The notes under the pieces were generated by a model, which ran no database searches, had not been told where the DNA came from, and was given only the letters and a program-made list of their open reading frames with translations. Below are positions 51,498 to 62,109 of a stretch of 64,000 nt of DNA, piece by piece. The position numbers were made by a program, and so were the translations under genes. Positions within the stretch are counted from its first letter, which is position 1; every line of letters begins with the position of its first letter. The DNA comes from Seiridium cupressi (lineage: Eukaryota; Ascomycota; Sordariomycetes; Amphisphaeriales; Sporocadaceae). The DNA lies in the NCBI GenBank assembly GCA_036674765.1, contig JARVKI010000038.1:1-64000 (forward strand), written 5' to 3'.

Positions 51498-52145
51498 CAT
51501 GACGCGGCACTTTGCTCGTCTTTTCAAGTCGATGGCTCTGCTTGTAGCAATGGAAGACTCGAACACAGCGTATCTAAGATTGCAGTTGGACCTGAGGTTC
51601 TCGGGCGCCTCCTCCCCGGCGTCCCTCAACCCGAGTGGGATGCCTGGGAGAAACTCGAGGTCGTCACCTCGGATTGGGCAACCCCCGAAGCAAAGCCGCA
51701 GCCTGAGCTTCTCTATCCCGAGCCCGTAGCTCAGAGCTACACTTTACCGGCAGCCCATCGACGTTAGATGACCCCGTCAATGCCACTCTCCAGCTTTTAC
51801 TGGAGTGCGAGGCAGAACAGAACAGTGACCACCAACGAACGAGTTTCGACCAAACAAGCGGGTCGTCAGCAGACCAAGCACCGAGTCACCTACATCACTC
51901 GACGACTTTGACGAAGGTGTCCTCTTGGATGGTGACCTAGCTATAGAAGAGACGCCGTTTACGTTCACTGATAAAAGTGGAAAACTCCCATTCGCGACCC
52001 CTTTCCGTTACACGCACACACACGGAAGATGCCAAATATGGGGAAAGCGACGCCAAAGGGTGACAAGCTTATGGTGGACGGCGATGAACCGACGCCGGAC
52101 GACGAGAACAACGACTTCGAAGAGCCGATCTCAGAGTGTGCTTAA
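51498..52145 (+). pseudogene. broken gene, three successive frames, acidic tail
   Basis: Three consecutive plus-strand segments look coding but lie in different frames. Segment one, 51,498-51,767, carries the block LLPGVPQPEWDAWEKLEVV. Segment two lies around 51,770-52,030, with an acidic DDFDEGVLLDGDL block followed by PFTFTDKSGKLPF. Segment three is about 52,029-52,145 and ends DGDEPTPDDENNDFEEP plus a short tail and TAA. Segment one has no start codon of its own. Either unrecognised introns link the segments or frameshifts broke the gene. I do not recognise the family. Confidence 0.35.
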
Positions 52146-52402
52146 TCTCCGTCACAGTAGCATAAGTGGGTGGCTCGATCTCTGTGAAGGATTATGGTTT
52201 CGCATTGATAGCAGGGCACACGCGCTTTCGTCAGGTCGGACCTTAGGCGCCTTTGTTTCGGCGTCGCCTTCTGATTCTATGTCCTCCTCAAAATCAGCTC
52301 AACGGGTACACTTCTTCGACTTCGGGCTAGGCCATATACATAAGGAGCGCCCGCTTCCGCGCAAAAGTCGCATCGGCCTTTACATCTCTCCAAAAGAAAA
52401 TT

Positions 52403-52816
52403 TCAACGTGCCCCCCTTGGCCGGATATGTACGTCCACATTTGACACAAAAGGCTCTTTGGGGGTCTCGGCAGGGCGCGGAAGACTATGGCCCCCGCACG
52501 TCTTCTTGTTCTTGATATAATAATTGCATCGTTTCGATGAGGCACTTGCAAAAATGCAAGGCTCACCCGCCAATCGGCATGATTGGCAGCGTCCTTTACA
52601 GGTTCGCAGATGCTTTCGCATTCGTCGTTGGCGACAATTCCGATTACACTGGTCACAAATCACAAGATCAGGTTTGCGAAGATGTGCGTGGGAGAAGCTG
52701 GAGGAGTCTAACTTGAGTGTGTTACAACGCCAACATCTGCTCGACCCCCCTGCCTTTTTGCAAGCCTTACGTGCTTTGACGCATTCCGATCCACTGCCTT
52801 TACAGTAGAAGGCCAT
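52403..52816 (-). CDS. Cys-rich zinc-finger protein (hypothetical), possibly broken at its 3' end
   Basis: This is a 137-codon frame starting in a good context (ATCATGG), with 14 Cys in the first 107 residues. C28-x2-C31 and C54-x2-C57 could bind one zinc. Between them lie K35-L36 and F41-S42, a layout reminiscent of the Stc1-type zinc finger (CxxC, then a K-L/FS stretch, then CxxC). C54-x2-C57-x11-H69-x3-C73 alternatively fits a C2HC finger. C73/C77/C80/C87 follow. After residue 110 the frame loses Cys. A further CVKC-GRTYP block appears in another frame at about 52,437-52,451, running to a TAA at 52,380-52,382, so the natural C-terminus was probably lost by a frameshift. It is divergent from the coiled-coil gene at 52.9 kb. 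The family assignment is a suggestion only. Confidence 0.45.
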   Translation of the reverse strand: MAFYCKGSGSECVKARKACKKAGGSSRCWRCNTLKLDSSSFSHAHLRKPDLVICDQCNRNCRQRRMRKHLRTCKGRCQSCRLAGEPCIFASASSKRCNYYIKNKKTCGGHSLPRPAETPKEPFVSNVDVHIRPRGAR

Positions 52817-52919
52817 GATAGGAGCCTAATGTAGACATGGAAGATAAAGGCTGCGGTTACTCTTTGTTTTTGTTTTTTTCTTTCTTTTTTTTTCTTTTTC
52901 GTTTGTCAAATAAAACCAG

Positions 52920-53550
52920 GGCCTTAGACTTGGAAGTTTGGCCAATGAGGGAGGAGCCAAGGCGGAACTTGCACTTTCTAAGGCAAATGAACAACTAAAG
53001 GATCGAGAGGGTACGCTATCACAGCTTACCGCATTCAAGGTACAGCCGCCGGACATAACCCTACAAGACGTGTGAGTCATTGAACCTTACGTTAGCCTTT
53101 GTGTTTTCTTTCCTGAATTTGAAATGCTTACTGCAACGGTAGCGCCAAGCAAATGAACGGTTTGTATGAGAGGGCTTACAAGCTTGCCTCGACGTATTGT
53201 GGCGACAATCTGGACCAGAACCTCTTGTTCAGTGCTAGAAGTCGGGAAGAGCTGCGGTTGTGCAAACTTATCACTCGTATTCCCATGCCTGTCTCGAACT
53301 CTCCCATGGCGAGGACCATGAGAATCGCAGCTGCCTTGATGGTCATATCGAACACCCTGTGCGAACAGGTTTTTCGATCAGACTATATCCTTAAAACCAG
53401 CAACGAACTCTCGGATATCTTGGATGACTTGCTAGATCAAGGCCCTACAAGAGAGCAACATATCCGCGCTGAGCTCGTCGCCCTGTGCCCAGAGAAACAG
53501 GAAACCAATGGGCTAGCGAGAATGGATAGTGCCGTTGTCGACATATTACG
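52920..53550 (+). pseudogene. coiled-coil gene fragment with a spliced intron
   Basis: Two exons join cleanly. An exon ending at 53,071 (with an ELALSKANEQLKDREGTL coiled coil and ITLQDV) is followed by a GT-AG intron (53,072-53,142, donor GTGAGT). The next exon begins AKQMNGLYERAYKLAS and includes LITRIPMPVSNSPMART and an ELSDILDDLLDQGPTREQH helix. This composition and splice junction argue for a real gene. I recognise no named family. No start codon is visible before 52,920. On the 3' side the frame runs into text that codes, one frame over, for a HET-type segment. Both ends are therefore uncertain and the gene is probably broken. Confidence 0.45.
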
Positions 53551-54398
53551 CGTCGACCATCGAAGATCTCTACATCAAGGTTGCATTAGAATTGGCTTCA
53601 AGACATGGCTGGTTCAGCGTACTTGTACGAGCTGGTGCGCGACATCGAGCATTGGAAGCGTTACCTTCATGGGTTCCAGATTGGAGTTCCAGGCAGTCTC
53701 TTGATTCGAATTGTTTTCAACATATCAGGCAGTTCTCGACACTTCTACCACAGGCCCCTTTCATACGGTATGACCAGAATCATCAGAGCTTGCATGTCTA
53801 TGCGCTCCGTTGCACAACTTCTAATTTGGTAGATGGATGCGAATCCACTGCAGTGCGTTGGATCCCTTTGCGTCCATCGCATACTTCAACGTCTCACAAA
53901 TATGTAATGGTGGAAAAATACAACAGGTTTCTTCCCTTCACCCAGGAGCGATTTCGTCATTTGGAGATCGCACATGAGAATTCATCTGAATTCTGCCTCG
54001 TATACGGAAAGACTTTCTTGCTGGATCTCTGGCCGCAACCAAATGGCAGGACATGTACGCTGGGGAAGGGATGGTGGGAGACCGAGGCGCCTATATGTAT
54101 ATCATTAAAGGATGCACCGACGCTCTTCACGCTAAAGAGATCGCAATTCCGAGAGTGGGAACGCAGCTCCAAAGGTATCAAACAGGAAATGCCATCATCA
54201 TATTCAACTCCAGCCCCGGAAGAAGAGGATCTTTGGACGCAGAGCTTCAACGCAGGCTATATACATGCTGGCTACTACGTCAATCACGTGGATGGCTTTG
54301 AGGATCTTTCGACCTTTGTTGATGCTAATGTGGCTATCTGGCGATTTGTAGTACAGAACTATCTTGCTATTGGAGAATATGTGGAAATTCACCAATAG
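53517..54398 (+). pseudogene. HET-type (heterokaryon incompatibility) protein, C-terminal fragment
   Basis: An open frame runs from just after a TAG at 53,514-53,516 to a TAG at 54,396-54,398. Its start reads REWIVPLSTYYASTIEDLYI, then LPSWVPDWS. The pair 'xYxxSxEDxYxxVA' plus 'LPSWVPDW' is the region that follows the HET domain in fungal incompatibility-type proteins. The HET domain itself is absent upstream, where a different frame holds a coiled-coil gene fragment. The rest (about 240 residues, one WTQSFNAGYIHAGYY block) is not distinctive. No ATG begins the frame near its left end; the first candidate codon is a GTG. A non-functional relic is the simplest reading. HET proteins normally trigger cell death on fusion with an incompatible strain. 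Confidence 0.5.
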
Positions 54399-54745
54399 GG
54401 CTACATAGAGGACACCGAGATGAAGTGTTATAATCATTATGTATGTCCTTAGCTGTCGTGGCCCGATATGCCCCGATAGATAAGTGAACTTTACCATATC
54501 GATAACGACAGTCATCTTAAACCGACGGTTGGATGAAATTTGTGGAAATTCGCAATCATAACAAGCTAGGTTGCCTGGGTTAAGACAAGTTGGGCCGGCA
54601 TGGATCAGCTGCAATTCAGCCGTCCCGTCGGACCAGGTGGTACAACATCTCAGGAGTATATATCGATACACGCTTTTCAAATGTAATTAACAACTACAAA
54701 TTCTCATCATTGCCATACAGGTCAGGTAGAACCTCGCAAGATATC
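54399..54745. promoter_or_regulatory. intergenic, upstream of the secreted duplicated-domain gene
   Basis: No gene is seen. The frame preceding the ATG at 54,746 is open back to 54,590 but its text is not signal-like, so this is treated as 5' leader and promoter. Confidence 0.4.
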
Positions 54746-56032
54746 ATGATACATCGCACACTCGTCCTGGCTCTGCTTGCTGCTAAGCATGTTCCCGCAA
54801 AACGCCATAGAGCGCAGCCTCACTACGGTTACTATGCTGTAGATCCAATATATAGCAACGGACTGTCGGAGGTCCTCAGCAGCGCATCTGCTGAGCCCAC
54901 ATCACCGACGGCCATTTCTTCAGAGACAACCTCTATTAACTCAGTGACCTCTAGCAGCGAGGTCTCTGTGACGTCCATCTCGTCTGCGACCATTCCTCCA
55001 GAGACGACTTCGGCAGCATCAACGATTGCAACCACGTCGACCTCGATCTTTATTACTACGGCAACTTTAGTAGCAACAACCAGCGCTCTTAGTACACTCC
55101 TACCTCGCCAAGTCTTCGTCATTCGAGATGAAGCACAACGTTACGAACTCAAGATAAATCAAAGTTACATCCCAGACAACGCCTATTTTGATTCCCATAT
55201 TTCTGGACCAGGTATAATCCCGCCGTTGCAGCTATCCGTGGACGAAGAAGAACACCTTGTCTACTCGACTCCCGGTGATCCGAGCTACGGCTACCATGCA
55301 TTTTGGGGACCATATTGGTTCAAGTTTCTCGATCCCGCCGTCGTCCACCGCAGTCCACTCGCCAATGAATGCAACGCCTGTTCGATCGAGCCGGACACTT
55401 TGAAGTTCAGTTGCCAGTGCGGGCCGGTCAAGGAGTACCTAAGTTTTGTTTTCGACGACACGACGCCTGGTTTCCTGTACTGGTATGCGTATCCGGTTGA
55501 TACCAGCAACCTACCGACAACGACATCAGCGACAACGACGTCGACGACGAGTACAGTAAGCGTTGGCCTTGCGCAGCCGACTTTCATTATTCGAGATGCA
55601 AACCAGCAGAACGAACTCGCCTTGCAGTACGATATGTTCAAACAGCTACACCTGGTCGAGGGGAGACCATACCTCGCCTCCCGGGCTTCCCAGCCACTTG
55701 ACGCCGCTACATCCCGGTTCACCTTGAACAAGAGAGGCGATCTCATCTACGTGACCCCCGGAGATTGGCTTGATGGGTATCTGGCGTACAGCACGGGAGA
55801 TGCCATCACAATTGAGGATTCCGACGACGCCGCGCTCACTGCTTTTGACAACGAGTGCATCTTTTTCATCGATCCAGTCACGTCGGAGATCGACTGGCGC
55901 TGCGGTTGTCTCCCGGATAAAGACCTGGACGACTTGAATCCCAATCGTTGTGATCCAGTGCCGAAACTGTGCAACACCACGGTCGCCGATCCGCATGGTT
56001 CGTGCAGTACTTGGTATGCGATTCCAGTTTGA
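54746..56032 (+). CDS. secreted protein with a duplicated domain of unknown function
   Basis: This is a 428-residue frame. The ATG at 54,746 is chosen because a hydrophobic stretch (residues 5-12) follows at once, then a KR site at 19-20; an upstream in-frame ATG at 54,590 gives 52 extra polar residues. Residues 43-118 are a Ser/Thr-rich stalk. Domain 1 (122-252) and domain 2 (275-428) are diverged copies. They share FVIRDEAQRYEL versus FIIRDANQQNEL, a YxTPGDxxxGY block, an NEC...CxC block, and WYAYPV versus WYAIPV at the end. A second Thr-rich linker (258-272) separates them. Paired Cys suggest disulphides and extracellular folding. The overall form fits a cell-wall or secreted protein, possibly involved in host or surface contact. 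No family is named. It converges on the chitinase pseudogene. Confidence 0.8.
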   Translation: MIHRTLVLALLAAKHVPAKRHRAQPHYGYYAVDPIYSNGLSEVLSSASAEPTSPTAISSETTSINSVTSSSEVSVTSISSATIPPETTSAASTIATTSTSIFITTATLVATTSALSTLLPRQVFVIRDEAQRYELKINQSYIPDNAYFDSHISGPGIIPPLQLSVDEEEHLVYSTPGDPSYGYHAFWGPYWFKFLDPAVVHRSPLANECNACSIEPDTLKFSCQCGPVKEYLSFVFDDTTPGFLYWYAYPVDTSNLPTTTSATTTSTTSTVSVGLAQPTFIIRDANQQNELALQYDMFKQLHLVEGRPYLASRASQPLDAATSRFTLNKRGDLIYVTPGDWLDGYLAYSTGDAITIEDSDDAALTAFDNECIFFIDPVTSEIDWRCGCLPDKDLDDLNPNRCDPVPKLCNTTVADPHGSCSTWYAIPV

Positions 56033-56628
56033 TGGGGGAAATCCTCCTGAAACAGACATGATCAGCGTTACCATTGTGGCATTAACTTTGTGCTGTCTCA
56101 TTTGGCATAAAGTTTCACATCAATCGCCAAAAGAGACTTTGGCAGTTCTGAGAAAAAAAAATTGTGCACCTGCATCTGTGGCTCATATAGACCCATGCCT
56201 GACAAATTTTATAATTCAAGGCAGAGCCGCCATAATATATGAGAACTTGTCACAAATAATGCCCAATGATATTTGAATATATATGACATTAAAACCATAA
56301 TAAAAAACAATCAAGTCACTAGGTGAGTCGGAGAGTTCCAAGATTACTTGGAATCAGCCGTTTTAGGAAATAAGATAGCGGTACCCCTGTCTTATCACGG
56401 GTCGGGACTATAATGTTCGATCTGGAACTCTATTTCAAGTGCGACAGGAGGGCTTCCCCGGATTACGAGGGGAAATATTTAAAGGTTGGGCGTATTCCCG
56501 GCATCTCCGCAAAGAATGAGGTAGTCCAGCAAGTAGTAGTAGAATGTGTACAGAATTCGAATTCTTTTAGTATGTACTGATCGTCCTATAGGATTGTCTG
56601 TTGGACTACATCATTGGCCCATTTCATT
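56033..56628. other. intergenic between convergent genes
   Basis: No gene is supported. 56,130-56,310 is mildly AT-rich and would hold the 3' ends of both neighbours. Confidence 0.5.
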
Positions 56629-59600
56629 CTATGCTGCGCACACGCCCGTGACCTTCTCCAGCTTGGACATCCTCTCTTCCACCCGCGTACCAAACTTGGC
56701 CAGGTCAGTGGCGTCCATGCCGCGGCGAATCATGGCAGCCTTGGCGATGAGGGCCACATCGGCGAGGGCCAGCGGCGCCAGGATTAAGCCCATAATTGCC
56801 AGGGCCGCGTTGTCCTTGTCGTCGACGATCTCGTAGGTATCTAGGGCGGCGTTGCCGATGGTGCCGAAGACGGCGATGATGGCGGCGAAGTCGGTAGCGC
56901 CCGCGACGGCGTTGGCTACCTCGCCTACGATGGGTATGAAGAGTAGTAGGGCGTTGACGAAGGCCAGGATAATAGCTTCACGCTTTTCCTCCTCGATTTT
57001 ATCCGCCGTCTTAACCATTTCGGATATGGATTCGACGCCGGATACGATTATTATAATAGGCAGGCTAATAAAATCGATTACCTTGTAGCTGTCGCCGAGG
57101 TAATTTATGAGATATGGCTGCTGCATAATATCGTCGATTTGGTCAGGTAAGTTATTTGTATTATCCAGTCCAGATTGCACCGTATCCTTAGCATTCGCCA
57201 CGTCGTCTGCCGTGTACCCCTCCGGTTTGGGTTTATTAAACCAATAGCCCTGATTCCAGCAAATGGCGCCGTTGCCTTCCGTGTTTCCAGTGCCCGTGCA
57301 TGAGTCGACAATGGTGTATCTACCGAAGCCGATCTTGTCCTACGGGATTCCCCTGGCGTTGAGAAGGTCCTCGTATAACGCTTCGGACTTGTCCTCGTTG
57401 AGGGACCACCAGATGCTCTGATCGTCTCCCAGCCCACGCTCCGACAGGTCTGGAGGACAGGGCTCGGTGATGTTCTTCCATTTTGTGATGAGTGTCTTTT
57501 GCTGGGTTGTGTGAAGACCGTCGAGTTGGTTCACCATATTGTAGCATACACTGCTAGCGAAACAGTAGTTGCAATCGTCGCAAAAGTCGCAACACGTGCT
57601 CATCTCCGCAATGTGGCAGGTGAAATAGTTATTACCGTTATCCTCCATGAATGAGTATACCTGCGAGGACGCACTGTCTGCCACGGACTCGGTATAGGTC
57701 TCGAACTTATCGTCGTAGTCGTTGTTGATCATGTCGGTGTAATCGGATAATGTGGTGTCAAGAAGAGACTGGAGCGCCGACAGAATGTACTCGGCAGCGC
57801 ACCACGACGGCCAGCTGTCGATCACATCGTCGGTGAGATCGTCAAAGTCAAACGGTCCGTCGTCGCACGCTGTCCACTCCATCATGCCCTCGTAGTATCC
57901 ATAGCCCTCACAATTGCCATCGTCGTCGTACTCTCCGCTCTCGCAGTCACCGTCTGGGTTGTCGTCATCATCCAGGAATTCGATAAGATCGATTGCCCAG
58001 TCGACCGTTCCCCGAAAATTGTAGCTGTTCCAAAGTGCCGTCCGGCTGGCTTTAACCTCGTCGCTCATGTAAGCAACCCATTCAGTGTCGTTGTAGACCA
58101 GGTAGTCAGTATCTGTATCTTCGTCGTACCATGAGTCCGTTCCGGTCGCGTTCGAGTATATGATATCCAGGATCTCAGCGTTTGCTATGTAACCGGCAGT
58201 TGCGGTGCATTCACCCGGAGCCGCCAGAGAGCTGTTGTCCGAGTTGGCCAGATAGAAATATTCTGGTCCCGTGCAGCCGGCTTCGGCCATTTTAAAAGAT
58301 CTTCCGTAGCTGGAAACACCGACCGTGATGAGATATGACGCGACACCAGCCTTGGTAATCATCGAGAGGGCATAGTAAGTCTCGGTCAGATTGACGTGGC
58401 TGCGCAAACAGTTGCCGCCCTCACAACCGTCTTGACTCCACGAATTGAGATAGTCCTATTGACCTATCGAAGAAATGTATAAGCGTACTGTATTACTAGC
58501 CCACGGGTGCGGTAATGGGGTTTGATGCCTTACCGTGAAGGTCATAGGTCATATAAACCACGTAGTCGCATTCTAGGGCCGACTTGTAGATCTTAAAGTT
58601 CTTCAAATACCAATAGGACGCTGGTGCCGCCATGGAGATTGTCTTATCGGTGTCAAGACCCAGATATCCACGGACAATGCTGATGAACTGGAAGTAGTAG
58701 TAGCCGTCGGTGTCCTGGCCAGCCGGGATGCCTGGAATATCAGTAGCCTGTGAACTTGTGAGCGACTGTTTGCAAAAACGACTAAACAAAGTGATTGGGG
58801 GATGGGGTGAGGGAACGTACACCAGGGTATTCCTAGTAAAGTCGACGCCATCAATGTCTTTATCTTCTAGGAAGCTGATGATGTTTTTGGTAAAAGTCTT
58901 GCGGTTGTCAGGACTAATTGCCTTTCGCATCTTGTCATATGTGGCTGTGTCGGTGGAATAACCCTATCCGCCGATGGAAATAATACGCTTTACCGGCAAA
59001 GCCTTCAAATTATCCCACTAGTTATAAATATTATTGATAACGATTTCGAAATCGTCCGAAATAGTAGCAAATACCTAATAGATATAGGTGTATTAGGTGG
59101 TATCGATAAAAGCCGCCCGTATATTAAGATAGCTACGGTCCCAATTCCACGTCTCGTACTACTTAACGTAGATCTTATTAATAAAATTATGCGAGTTGTT
59201 TACGATATCGGTTTTATAGTTGGAAATGTATCCGTTCTCGCCCGATAAGGCTGTCCCGGGGTTTCCAAACGGACTAATGTTGTTGGTGTAGTACTTTAGA
59301 GCAATTCCGTACTGGCCCTAGATATCACAATAAGCATTCAGCGGGCAGGGGTTCAGATCTGACAGCGATATCCCGTTAATAGGCATCTCAATACCAGGTA
59401 TAATAGGGCCACACTCGGCGTTAGCAACAGTATTAGGCAGTGGGGGATCGCCGTCCCTGAGACAAATCTTGGAATCGGCAAAGAGGTTATTGCATCCAGT
59501 CCATCCCCAAGTAGTGCCGTTATTGAACTCCTCGATTTCCGTGTTGATCAGACTGTTTGCCGCGCCTATCTCGGAACAACTGTCTCCAAAGACCACCAGA

Positions 59601-61287
59601 TACTAGATAGCAGCAGAAGCGTCAGCAAACTCGCCGAGTTCATCACTGGCGTTTGCGATATTCACGTACAGTGTAACAAGTACCGTTGTCATACATCTGG
59701 GGCGTAAAGTCGGGCAAGTCGCCATCAGAGCAGCAGACATGCTGCCCAGGCGTCAAGGGGGAATCGCAGGTGTCACCGTTGTACGAGGTGAAGTTGTCGA
59801 GGGAAATGCCACACTCAGTGGCGGGCGATTCGCAAGTGTCGCCAGAGTAGATCTGAATTGTACTACATTCATCGCGCTTCCAGTTGCGGCGGAAGGGGCT
59901 GCGAACTGGAAACACCTGGCCGTCTCGCTTTTCTGCACTTGAAACGCCCACGCAGTACGCCTCATCGGCCCAGAAGCTATTGAATATGGTTAGCTGCTAG
60001 CCATGACCGAATGCTGTTTTTTTCAAGCTCACTTTTCGCAGTCTCTAATGGCAGGGTTCCACTCGTCTAGGTAGAGAGAATCCAGGTCAGCAAATGTTTT
60101 ACTAAATGTAATGTTATGGTATTTGACAGGACTTTGCCAATAATAATGGCATCACAACTGACAAGCTATGTAAGTTCTACTAACAGCCCTGGCCCGATGT
60201 CGGGATTGCATATGCGTTGTATGTGCTGACAATACCAGTTTGTGTAGGGCCCGGGGGCGTGGCGGCTGCCGCAGTGCTAGAACCTGTAGACGTGCTTGTT
60301 GACGTGCCGGTCGAGAGTGAACTTGCCGACGTGGTTTCCAAGTCGGAAGAACTCAGTCCAGCAGAAGCCGAGGCGCCCGAGGATCCACTTGAAGATGATG
60401 TGAGAGAGGCCGTGATGCTATCACTGATCGAATGAACAACTGTGATATTGTAAAGAGTGACAGAAGGATGTGTGTATTCGTAAATAGTCGTGTTGGCGAT
60501 CTCACTGGTCTCCGCCGACGTCAAAGCCGAGGCATTGAGACATAGACCGTTGCTCCAGGACTGTACTGCGGACTGGACCCAGCTCAGGTCGCAGGCGTTG
60601 TTGATGGCAATACCAAATGTGTGCTTTGAGCTTCTTTTGGAAACACATCGCTGCGCAAATATGGTCTCGGGGGCACCAGCGGCGGTATTGTTGATTAAGT
60701 TAATGACCTCTACCAGGACAGCCGAGGCTGAACTTCTATTATCGATCGCGGCACCCGCAAATACTCCGATGATTAATCCCGTGGTATACGAGAAGACCTG
60801 CGAAAGATCGTAGCTCCCGCTTAAGTAGCTGGAAACCTAAGCTAGAGCGTTGGCCGTGGCATATGTCAGATCGGAGCCGTTGCCGGACGAGGCGACATCC
60901 AGGGAGACATCTATGCTGCTGGCACCCGCCACGCATAGAACATCCGACTCGGCATCAGTATCACGGCCAGCAAGTCGGCGAGAAACTCGAGGAACCTCGT
61001 CTGACAGAGTGCAAGCTCGGATCTTGACGGTCATGGAAGGGTCATCGAGAGGGTTATGTAAAGCAAAGTCAAGCAACATGTGTTTGTCACATGCTTCGAC
61101 ACGCTTCACATTGTTGTAAACCGACCATGAACCACCAGTATCATCACAGGCGATGGGGCACCTATCCCAAGGAAAGTTTCTCTGGGCGAGGCTCTTCTGC
61201 CAAGGCTGAAGTGGCCAGCAAAGTAACGAATGAAGTGAGCAGGACGGCTTTTTTGCTAGTCCTGAGACGACCGCCTGCCAAAGACAT
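56629..61287 (-). pseudogene. LysM/GH18 modular chitinase, inactivated by RIP-type mutations
   Basis: This was a secreted, very large fungal chitinase (subgroup C type, modular layout like the yeast killer-toxin chitinase subunit). It starts at an ATG at 61,287 with a signal peptide. In order: a CPIACDD...MLLDFALHNPLDDP region (about 61,000-61,170), a Ser/Thr linker (about 60,250-60,430), LysM modules (about 59,960-60,250, 59,650-59,880 and 59,450-59,640), a chitin-binding domain (about 59,200-59,340), GH18 (about 58,100-59,160), and a long C-terminal region ending at 56,629. Clear introns are 60,032-59,977, 58,820-58,748 and 58,533-58,464. In-frame stops lie at 60,837, 60,180, 59,603, 59,318, 59,159, 59,093, 59,075, 59,018, 58,964, 58,833, 58,456 and 57,340 (lowest base of each). 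Frameshifts fall near 61,200, 59,665 and 58,837. Most stops read as Trp or Gln codons changed by C-to-T or G-to-A. 56,629-57,339 and 57,343-58,407 stay open. The stop at 60,180 may instead be an intron edge. Confidence 0.9.
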
Positions 61288-62109
61288 GGCGAGAGATGGA
61301 AAGCCAGGTGAGATCACACTGGAAATTGAAGTTTGATGTCGACGACGAAGAATAGAATCGTCCGAGATGGCAACCAGTCCAGAACACGCAGACTTGTTAT
61401 ATTTGAAGCAAAGTGATCCATCACAAGACTCTCGTCATTGTTCTGGCACCAGGTCGTTCTTTGAACGTCCATGTTGGCCAGACCTTGAGATCGAACATCT
61501 TGGCCAAAGCGGAATTAGGCTTGAACATGATGAACATGGACATGGGCGTGGGAGTTACGGCCTGCCTGATCACCTCGGCTGCTATCCAACAAGGTAAAAA
61601 CCGATAGTGTAGACCTAGGTATCAGACCTAGACCCGGGAAACATGATCTGACGACTCACGAAGCTAGTATCATGGCATCCGTTCCACGGAGATTTGTCCC
61701 ATCACGGTCGAAGGTGAAGGATTTAAGCGGTATATCGTACGATCGTTGTGATCCATCAGAGCATAACGCAGCCCGAGAAGACTACTGCAAAATTCCGGAT
61801 CTCAATATGGGTCCAATTTGATCATTCATATACTATTGAAGCTTTCGGGTCGGAGCGACGTTATCCCTGGAGCGGGCTTTTCTAGCCGTCCGATGGCTTC
61901 ACCATGAATAGACAGGGCCCAGATACCTCGACCCTGCTCTACATGCTGGGATCAGATCAAAGTGCTCTTGAGTGCCAAGATATCTCGTGAAGTTCAAGTC
62001 TCATTTAGGTCAGTAGGCCTGCATTACAAGATTTTTCAAAATCACAACTCTTCTAACATCTTTGCCACCGAGGCGGAACAACAGTTGTGGTTTTTCTTCA
62101 TTGTTCGTC
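61288..62109. promoter_or_regulatory. shared upstream region of the chitinase and the secreted protein
   Basis: This is an 820-bp divergent intergenic region. Short open frames at 61,091-61,336 and 61,367-61,597 are not convincing as genes. No distinct binding sites can be assigned. Confidence 0.4.

Noticed and set aside
51925..52515. 196-codon plus frame read as one gene
   Set aside because: Only its first part looks coding. Past about 52,145 it overlaps the minus-strand zinc-finger tail and has no distinctive composition.
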